Source of the DNA: Vairimorpha apis BRL 01
Taxonomy: Eukaryota; Microsporidia; Nosematidae
Assembly: GCA_000447185.1 (NCBI GenBank)
Contig: KE647158.1
Coordinates: 1-15,168, forward strand
Length of the DNA stretch: 15,168 bases
Reading direction: 5' to 3'
This document shows positions 8,406 to 15,168 of this stretch, in pieces (the first letter of the stretch is position 1; each line of letters opens with the position of its first letter). A program made the translations under genes and the position numbers. The notes under the pieces are model-generated. The model was not told the origin of the DNA. It made no database searches and saw only the letters and a program-made list of their open reading frames with translations.

Positions 8406-10198
8406 TCAATTAAGTAAATTATTATAAAATTCTACAATTTTATAATCACCATACAATTCATAAATACTTTTTTCTTTTTCAAATATAATTCTTATATTGT
8501 TGTTTAAATAACTTTGAATATTAATAATAAAAATACTTCTTAAAAATTCATATAATTCTCCTTTTAAACACATAAGCAAAGTATGTTTTTCTAAAATATC
8601 ACTTGTAAGAATTTTTCTTTTATATCCTTCTAATATTATATTTTTATTTGAGCTAATATGTAATAAAGTTAAAATATTTGAATCAGGTAATATCGAAATG
8701 TCTAATAACATGAGACATTCTTTTTCTAATAATTTATTATTTTTATAAAAATATTCATAAAATAAAATTAAAATATTTATATCATGAATGTTCATATCTT
8801 TATAATTATTAAAATACATAGTAATGTCTAAATCTAACTCTTTATGCACTATTAATATAAGATATAATAATTCAGCATCTAAAATATGTAATTTTTCCAT
8901 ATAATTTATATATTCAATATTATTCATATCATCAATATAATCTATTATATTATTATACATAATTTTATATAACCATTCTTTATCTATATTAGAAATAGAA
9001 ATTATATCTATATAATTCAAATAATTTAAAATATGCGGATTTAAATTTATATTAAACAACAATAAATATGAAACGAAGATTTTAAATATTTTGATATCTC
9101 TATATAAAAGTATGTTCTGTAAAATAGATTCTTTAATAATTTCAAGTTTATCTTTATTATATAAAACATTTAAGCATTTTATATAATCACTTACAGTAAT
9201 GTCATGTTTCGACTTATTATAGTTTTTAAAATTAAACTTATTGTCATTATTTAGTGAATCAAGAGTACAAATATTTTTTTCATTTGAGTTAATTTTTTCA
9301 GTATTAGTTAAAGAATTTTTTTTTTTGGAACAATTTCATTATTTTTATTTCCAACTTCTTTTTGATTGTTATCACGTAATAAATAATTAGAATAATTACT
9401 AATACTGTTTAATTTATTTAAAATCGAATTTATTCTATTAAAATGAATTAAAAATTCAATTTCGTCTGGAGTAAAATAAGTACAATTTATACGTTCATAA
9501 ATTTCCATACTCTTTTTATATTGTTTTACTTTAAAATATGAAAAATAAAGAATATGAAGTGATAAAGAAGATTGAGGTGGTTCTATTATATTAACAATTT
9601 TTCTATATTGTTTTGTGATGTATAGATAGTATAATGATTCTTCTGTTACTTCTAAATTATCATTTAATTCTTTTAAATTGTTAAGTTGATGCTTATTAAT
9701 AAACCTATCAACTTTTGTTTGATAATTTGGAATTGTTAATAATTTTGTCTTATATAATTGTTGTTCAGTTTTGTCATGTAAATATAAATAAATTAAAATA
9801 TAAATGTTATTTAAATTTTTTCGAAAAAATAAATCTACTAGTTGAATTTTAATTTCATTATTATAAGTTTTTGTTGTAATTAATTTATCTATAAATAATT
9901 TTATATTTGTATTATCTACAAAATACGAAGCACATGTTAAATCATGTTCTTGGATGTAGTGAAAAAAAGGTTGAAAATTTAATGTACGTTGCGTTTCAAT
10001 AATTGATTTATAAAATTTTGATAAATCTTTGTTTGTAGTGTATGTTATATTAATTGTGTATATTTGTTTCAATATAAATAAATGATATAATATATCTGAT
10101 ACTAATTTTGGAGATTTATAAGTTAATATTAAAATATTTAAGATTGTACTTTCATAAATTGAATTAAATATATGTTGTTTATTTTCAAATACTTTCAT
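8406..10198 (-). CDS. Large helical-repeat protein, unassigned, one frameshift
   Basis: From ATG 10198-10196 the first frame gives almost wholly alpha-helical sequence, including TPR-like pairs such as LYYLYITKQYRKIVNIIE and ILYFSYFKVKQYKKSMEIYE. It ends just after an A11 run (T11 on plus, 9316-9326). Adding one A carries the protein through an Asn/Lys-rich linker (about 9170-9350) into a second helical half that stops at TGA 8408-8406. Total is 597 residues. Helical half, disordered linker, helical half is the shape of a scaffold; TPR subunits of the anaphase-promoting complex, or vesicle-tether and nuclear-pore scaffolds, are conceivable, but nothing decides. The segment LNPHILNYLNYIDIISISN is faintly F-box-like. 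The true start may be at 10390 (see the next entry). Confidence 0.7.
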
Positions 10199-10207
10199 AA
10201 AATATTA

Positions 10208-10390
10208 TTAAGAAATATTTGGCTCATCAAAATGTAAATATTCATTAGCTAAAATGTAGTAAACTTGTACTTTTATTGATATATCAGAAGTGGTACAAGA
10301 CTGATAAAAATCAGTTAATAAATTATAATAATTTTCATTTGAATCTTTTTTGCTGTTAATTAAATTTAAAATATCGAAAGGGTCGGACAT
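10208..10390 (-). CDS. 60-residue ORF, probably the N-terminus of the gene ending at 8406
   Basis: ATG 10390-10388 opens MSDPFDILNLINSKKDSNEN and continues as amphipathic helix to two consecutive TAA codons (10210-10205). The ATG at 10198 follows two codons later in the same frame. The composition matches the next gene, and one with the other would give 659-662 residues. A T gained before the stops and one lost from the TTTT at about 10199-10202 would open the frame. If the stops are real, this is a separate small upstream ORF. No CCC motif precedes either ATG. Confidence 0.45.
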   Translation of the reverse strand: MSDPFDILNLINSKKDSNENYYNLLTDFYQSCTTSDISIKVQVYYILANEYLHFDEPNIS

Positions 10391-10899
10391 TTATGTAATA
10401 TTATTTTGTATTTAATTATTTAGTACATAAAAATTAAATTTTATAAAACTTTCTATTTTATTAAGTATTTAAAGACGTAAACATATTTTTTTTATATTTA
10501 AATATTGTTTAATTTTATTTATTTTTTAAAATTAAAAATTAACCATTTATATTATTTTATATTTTTATATTAATATACATAAAAATTGAATTTGCAAAAA
10601 AATTATGTTTTTATACTTTTATTACATAAAAACTTTAAAATAAAAAAACCTAAAAAATTGTTTTTTGTAAAAATTAAAATTATTGTGAATGTGAATATGA
10701 AAATTTATTTTAAATTTTACATAAGATGATAAGTGTGAAAATTTTTATGAAATTTTACTATAAAAATTTTATTTTTTTAGTTAATTATAATTAAAAATAA
10801 AAATATATAAATAATATTTTTTTCATAAATTAGCATGGTTAAAATTTAATATAAACATTATAACAAATCATAGCTAAAAAATGCTTAAAAAATTTAATA
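10391..10899. other. AT-rich spacer, no gene seen
   Basis: This lies between the 3' end of SEC24 and the start of the helical-protein gene. It holds the latter's promoter region, but no C/G-rich motif, open frame or clear hairpin was seen. Confidence 0.6.
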
Positions 10900-12961
10900 T
10901 TAAATTTTCTGCACTTTAAAATGCAACTCACAAACATAATCATAATAACTACAAACTCCATTTAAACTGTCTTCAACCATAAATCCAAAAAATTCAATTT
11001 CATTTCCTTTTTTTCCCTCTTCTACAACTACAACAGGTAATTCATATCCATAACAGCCATTTATATCTTCTACAATTTTCATTATCACTTTTTTTTCATC
11101 CTCGTTGTTAAATAATGCATGTTTTAAATTTGGATCTACATCTTTTCCTATGTATAAATATATTTTAAGACTATTTTCTAATATATAAACTTCAGTTGAT
11201 TCAATAATATCAAAACTTAATTTTAAATATTTTATTTTACTTATATCTTGTTCACAATAATAATCAGTTAAAGTAAATAATCTTGGGTAAAAAAATCTAA
11301 GATTTTGTTCAACCGTAAAATTTACTATTTGTTTAATATTTAATTCATTTGATGAAATGGTAAAAATTTTATTTTTATAAGTGATTGGTATAAAACAGGT
11401 AATAATTTAGTAGATTCTGGTAGAACGAACTGAGTAGATGAAACATCTTTACAACAAGATTTTCTATAGTATTTAAGAAATTTACAAATAATGGTTTCAA
11501 CATTTTTTATATTTTCAATGTTTTCAGAAATATATTTACAAAAACAACTAAAAAGAGAATCAAAAGATATTCCATTATAAACTTCGGCAATATCTTTAGT
11601 TATTTTAAATTCTTGATTTAATATTCTTGTTTTGAATAAACCATCGTGAGAAAAATAATTTACAATAAATTGAATATATCCATATTTTTCTGAAATTAAT
11701 TCATCAATGTTAAACGTGTAAGTAATCGTGCTACAACTGTCCATACTTGATAAATTTACATTTGTTAAATTGCTTATTTTAGTGTTTGCATATACCGATT
11801 TTTTTGAAATTCCATTAGATGTTTTTACTTCAATTTGAACATCAAAAGCAGTTTCAGATGTGCAAATATTAATAAGATCACTTTTTGACTTATAAAAATC
11901 AGGATAAGCATAATAATAAATTTTACCATTTGTTAATAAAGGTAAAGAAGAATCTATTTGTTTTGTAGTAAAGATATATATCGAAGAAGATGCTTCTATA
12001 AAATTATCAATTTCTTTAATATCAAAAATCGTATTTGAAAATATTGCGACTTTTGAGCCTATCGCAAAATTTACTATTTTAAGAAGTGATGATTCTAGTT
12101 TTACATGATTTCTATGTGGCTCTGCATGTTCTATATTTATTAAAAATTTTTTAAAATATTGATATTTTCAGTATTAAAAAATATATCTGGTGACAAATAT
12201 GGTTCTATCTGAAGAGTACATTCTATAACTTCATCACCGTATTGTTTCAAAACACTACAAGAATTTGAAATAATCATAACCGCAACTTTTTTATATAAAT
12301 GTTTAAAAGTTTCATCTTCTAAAATGTGAATTATATTATTGACATATTGTTCAACAAGATCGGTTGTAATATCTAAAATAAATACAAAAACTGGCATTTT
12401 AAACAATTTCATATAAAAATAATTACTATCTATTAATTTTCTATTATAATTTGAATTTGGAATTTCACTTGTTAATTCTAAAGTTGGATATTTAACTTCA
12501 AAATCTGTTGACAACTTATTTTTAAATAAACAAAAATTGCAAATCCAATAATCAGAAGATACAATACTTTTTCTATTAGCATATCCACGACATTGATCAC
12601 ATATTAGTCCTTTTGTACGACAAAAAGATCTCTGACAATCCGATTTAAAATTAAAAGGTGTTATTGATACACCAAATGGAATATATAATGATTCAAATGT
12701 GTTGGTGTTATTCGGTAATACATACATAGTACTGCGCAACAAATTAGGATCAGTATTATTAACTTCATGTACAAAACAATTAGTCGTTGAAAAAGGTGGT
12801 GGACAATTAGAAGTATCATATTGATAAAATATTTTTTGATCTTTAAATAACTCTGTACTTAAGTCAGGTGCTTTTAACCTTGGTTTTGTTTGTTGTTCAG
12901 AAGCTTTAGGGAATGTTTGTGAGGTAGATTTATTAGAAGAATAAAAGTTTCTTGAATTCAT
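10900..12961 (-). CDS. SEC24: COPII coat subunit Sec24, two frameshifts
   Basis: Sec24 pairs with Sec23 in the inner COPII coat and selects cargo for ER-to-Golgi vesicles. From ATG 12961-12959 there is a short Ser/Gln/Pro-rich N-terminus and a segment ending LYIPFGVSITPF. The zinc finger has C121xxC124 and C141xxC144, and the trunk has the strand PVFVFILDITTDLVEQYV. After the first break (A/T runs 12142-12152) the trunk continues with GSKVAIFSN and the beta-sandwich. The helical domain follows with KYYRKSCC and FVLPESTKLLP. After the second break (near 11362-11376) come LRFFYPRLFTL and the gelsolin-like domain, ending SYYDYVCELHFKVQ. Each break needs one added base, which gives exactly 688 codons including the stop. 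At 687 residues it is short beside about 900 in yeast, mostly by loss of the disordered N-terminus. All core domains are present. Confidence 0.92.
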
Positions 12962-12965
12962 TTTA

Positions 12966-12969
12966 AGGG
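12966..12969 (-). promoter_or_regulatory. CCC start-proximal motif of SEC24
   Basis: Minus-strand AAACCCTTAAA directly precedes the ATG of SEC24. It is the same spacing class as PRA1 (CCCTTAAT-ATG). Confidence 0.55.
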
Positions 12970-13284
12970 TTTAAACAATAAGTTATTAATTAGAAGTTAA
13001 AATGAAATATAAATGTTTTAAAATTCTAAATTTTAAACTAAAAAAATTATAAAATTTAAATACATGTTATATAAATATGAAAAATTTATCAATCAAATAA
13101 AGAATAAAATAATTTGAAACTTTTTGTTTATTAAAATTTACAAATTTTTTTAGACTAGTTTTTAATTAATAAACACAATAACTTAAAACAAATCAATTTT
13201 ACATTTGTAAAAGTTTCAAAATACTATATTTTAATATGTTAAATGCAAAGAACTTTAGAAATATTTTAAAAAAAAATTGTATTA

Positions 13285-13333
13285 AAATTTAAAACATGTT
13301 TCATGAAATAAAATGTTTTAAATTTAAAACATG
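13285..13333. repeat. Palindrome-dense element upstream of gene 13365
   Basis: A perfect 13-base inverted repeat has its left arm AAATTTAAAACAT at 13285-13297 and its right arm ATGTTTTAAATTT at 13313-13325, with 15 bases between. The spacer contains the palindrome TTTCATGAAA (13299-13308), and the left arm plus G recurs as a direct 14-base repeat at 13320-13333. It lies 32-80 bases before the ATG at 13365, inside the divergent spacer shared with SEC24. It could be a cis-regulatory site or a transcript hairpin. The AT richness raises the chance level, but the C/G positions also match. Confidence 0.55.
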
Positions 13334-13364
13334 AATATAAATAAATTTTAATTCATAATAAATA

Positions 13365-14323
13365 ATGTTAGGCTCAATATTTTTAACTATTCTAATTATA
13401 GCAGCGATATATTTTGCATATATGTTTTTTAAAATCTGGTGAAACACCAGCAGATGTCATTAATAGCGAAGAACCAGCTGAACCTGCTTTAGTCGATAAT
13501 GAGAAAAATGATACTAAAGTGGAGAAACTTTATAGTGGTAAGAAATTTAGTGCACAAAATTTGTTTGATTGGATAAAACCAAGATCAATATTTAGTAAAT
13601 CTGAAGAACCTAGAAATCCTGAAGAAAAAACGAAATACAGTTTTGGGGATGTAGAAGCAACTAATAATAACGAAAAAAATAAAATATTTTCTGATCTCGG
13701 AGTAAAAGAAAAATTAGAGGATAACCCTGGTACAAACGATAACACAAAACCTATTGATAAGATTAAAACAAAAACTAATGATGAAATAGGTGTAAATTCT
13801 ATACCTATAACCAATCTTGATAGAAGTCCTGGAGATATGGAAAAAGATACTCAAAAAAAAATTCAGAAATCTAAGAATAAAAGTAAGAATGATATTGATA
13901 ATGTTAATGATCCAAATACAACAAAAATTTACGATATTCCAAATGCTACTTTATCAACAACATCTGATATCCCAATTGAAAATCAAAATATTGGTGATTT
14001 AAAAAGTACTATTCCCTCTGCTAGTTCAGCAGTTAAAAAAAAAGTCCAAAAAAAAATTACAAAAAAGTTCGCTTGAATCTGACCTAGAAAGAGCAAAAAA
14101 AAATTATAAAACTAAAAAAATCGATGAAGAATCGTTAATGTCAGCAGATAATAAAAGTGATTTATTTGATAAAAGAGAGAGAGTAAATAAAAGTTTGGGT
14201 TTAGGAATAAAAAAAAATGAATTAAAGAAAAGCGGAAAAATACGTAAAAATTTATTAAGTGGTGAAAAACATTTGGATATCGATACACTTATTGAAAAAA
14301 CTAAAGAACATAATAATAATTAA
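13365..14323 (+). CDS. Signal-anchored lysine-rich protein, unassigned, two frameshifts
   Basis: ATG 13365-13367 opens MLGSIFLTILIIAAIYFAYM, a single strongly hydrophobic N-terminal anchor or signal. At TTTTTTAAAA (13425-13434) the frame changes: removing one A leads into SGETPADVINSEEPAEPALV and about 200 polar, acidic, Asn/Lys/Ser-rich residues with SGKKFSAQNLFDWIKPRSIF as the most ordered part. A second change among three A runs (14035-14043, 14048-14056, 14061-14066; one base too many) leads into SSLESDLERAKKN and an ordered-looking tail, LGLGIKKNELKKSGKIRKNL to LIEKTKEHNNN. With both corrections it has 318 residues exactly. The N-terminal anchor and charged body suggest an ER membrane protein with a disordered cytosolic or lumenal arm. 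I recognise no family. It has no CCC motif before the start. Confidence 0.65.
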
Positions 14324-15168
14324 ATCATTTAATTAATTTTTATCGTAACTATATAAATATTTTTAAATATAATAACTTATAAACATTTTTTATATTTTTT
14401 TAGTGAAAATTCATTTTTATATCATCAATAAATTTTATTTAAGAAATATTTTTATTAGTCCAAAAAAATATTTTACGTATTTAAATTTTGGCTAATAAGT
14501 TCTTTCAACAAATTTTTAACTTTCAAAAAACTTCAAAATTTATGATATTTTAAAATTTTTAATCGTATTATTAAAAACAAAATGTAAATTCATTCAATTT
14601 AAATATGAATATATAATTTCTAGTTTAAAAATGTAATTATATAAAAAATATAAGATTTAGAATAAAAGTATAAATTTAAATACTTTAGGATTAAAAAAAT
14701 ATTTATTTATTTTAATATTAAATTATAAAAATATTATTTAACAATATAAAATTTTGTAATATGTTTGAAAGTAAATTTTTTAAAATTATAATATTAATAA
14801 ATGAATAAATTAAATTTAAACATTTAAATTTTATATATAATATTTTTTGTTATACTTAACGTATATAATTGAAAAAATAATTAATGTTTAAAATACAAAG
14901 AAAAACATTTTCTAAAAACATGTAAAAAATTATTTTACATACTAAAACACTGTATTAAATTTTATACACAAAAAAAAAATTATCAAGGTTTTTTAAGTTT
15001 AAAATGTAAAAAAATTAGTTATATGATTTGATTATTTTCAATTTTAAAATTAAAAAAAGAAAACTAAAATTATTTAAAGTTTTTTATATAATATTACTAT
15101 TATTTTATATAAAAAAATAAATTAGATTATTATATTAATTCTTAAAAAATTATATATTTTAAATTAAA
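14324..15168. other. AT-rich 3' end of the window, no gene seen
   Basis: These 845 bases are nearly pure A/T with long homopolymer runs. No frame with protein-like composition, no tRNA and no hairpin with G/C pairs was found on either strand. Confidence 0.6.

Larger units (their letters stand above)
12962..13364. other. Divergent intergenic region between SEC24 and gene 13365
   Basis: These 403 bases separate two genes transcribed away from each other, so both promoters should lie here. They hold the SEC24 CCC motif at one end and the palindromic element near the other; the rest is plain AT-rich DNA. Confidence 0.6.

Noticed and set aside
13530..13814. 94-codon open frame on the minus strand
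   Set aside because: It lies wholly antisense to the plus-strand signal-anchored gene, with no start motif. Its Ser/Leu-rich hydrophobic composition is what the complement of a Lys/Asn-rich frame gives.
13817..14002. 61-codon plus-strand open frame
   Set aside because: It overlaps the 13365 gene in another frame, and its Ile/Leu/Lys-only composition is that of a shadow frame.
1..15168. Endosymbiont or other bacterial origin suggested by the AT content and slippage-prone runs
   Set aside because: Sec24, PRA1, Ste24, eL30 and a eukaryotic-type tRNA-Phe are nuclear eukaryotic genes, and no bacterial gene or ribosome binding site pattern is present.

Overview
The window looks like nuclear DNA of a very AT-rich, gene-reduced eukaryote, most likely a microsporidian. 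By eye well over three quarters of the bases are A or T. The recognisable genes are eukaryotic: Ste24 CAAX protease, ribosomal protein eL30, a probable Spc24 kinetochore subunit, a PRA1/Yip3 protein, Sec24 of the COPII coat and an intronless tRNA-Phe. Several are short for their families. Five of the eight protein starts carry a CCC or CCCC triplet 4-21 bases upstream of the ATG, in DNA where C is otherwise scarce. A CCC signal at the start codon is a known microsporidian feature. The species cannot be named from the sequence.

Layout, left to right. Plus strand: the 3' part of STE24 (1-908). Minus strand: tRNA-Phe(GAA) (1092-1163). Plus strand: eL30 (1240-1565), SPC24-like (1884-2444) and an unassigned 139-residue protein (2634-3054). 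Minus strand: a long low-complexity protein with a three-copy internal repeat (5252-3460). Then about 2 kb with no protein gene, holding one GC-richer island with hairpins that may be a non-coding RNA (about 6528-6771). Minus strand: PRA1-like (7697-7239), a large helical protein (10198-8406, perhaps starting at 10390) and SEC24 (12961-10900). After a divergent 403-base spacer with a dense palindrome, the plus strand has a signal-anchored, lysine-rich protein of unknown function (13365-14323), then AT-rich DNA to the end.

Frames are broken almost everywhere. Reading the proteins across the breaks gives at least eleven single-base frame changes in about 10 kb of coding sequence, and every one falls in or beside an A/T homopolymer run. 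Eight need one base added and three need one removed. In SEC24, eL30, STE24 and the other genes the protein continues convincingly in the next frame, so these are live genes with apparent indels, not several genes and probably not pseudogenes. Sequencing or assembly error is the simplest cause. Polymerase slippage that restores the frame in part of the transcripts is the interesting alternative.

Functionally, Sec24 (COPII cargo adaptor), PRA1/Yip3 (ER/Golgi Rab partner) and Ste24 (ER/nuclear membrane protease) belong to the endomembrane system, and the signal-anchored protein is probably an ER membrane protein. I see no operon, mobile element, CRISPR array or clearly new multi-gene system. 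The items most worth following are the homopolymer frameshifts, the repeat protein, the structured GC island, a possible 35-base intron and the tandem in-frame stops at 10205-10210.
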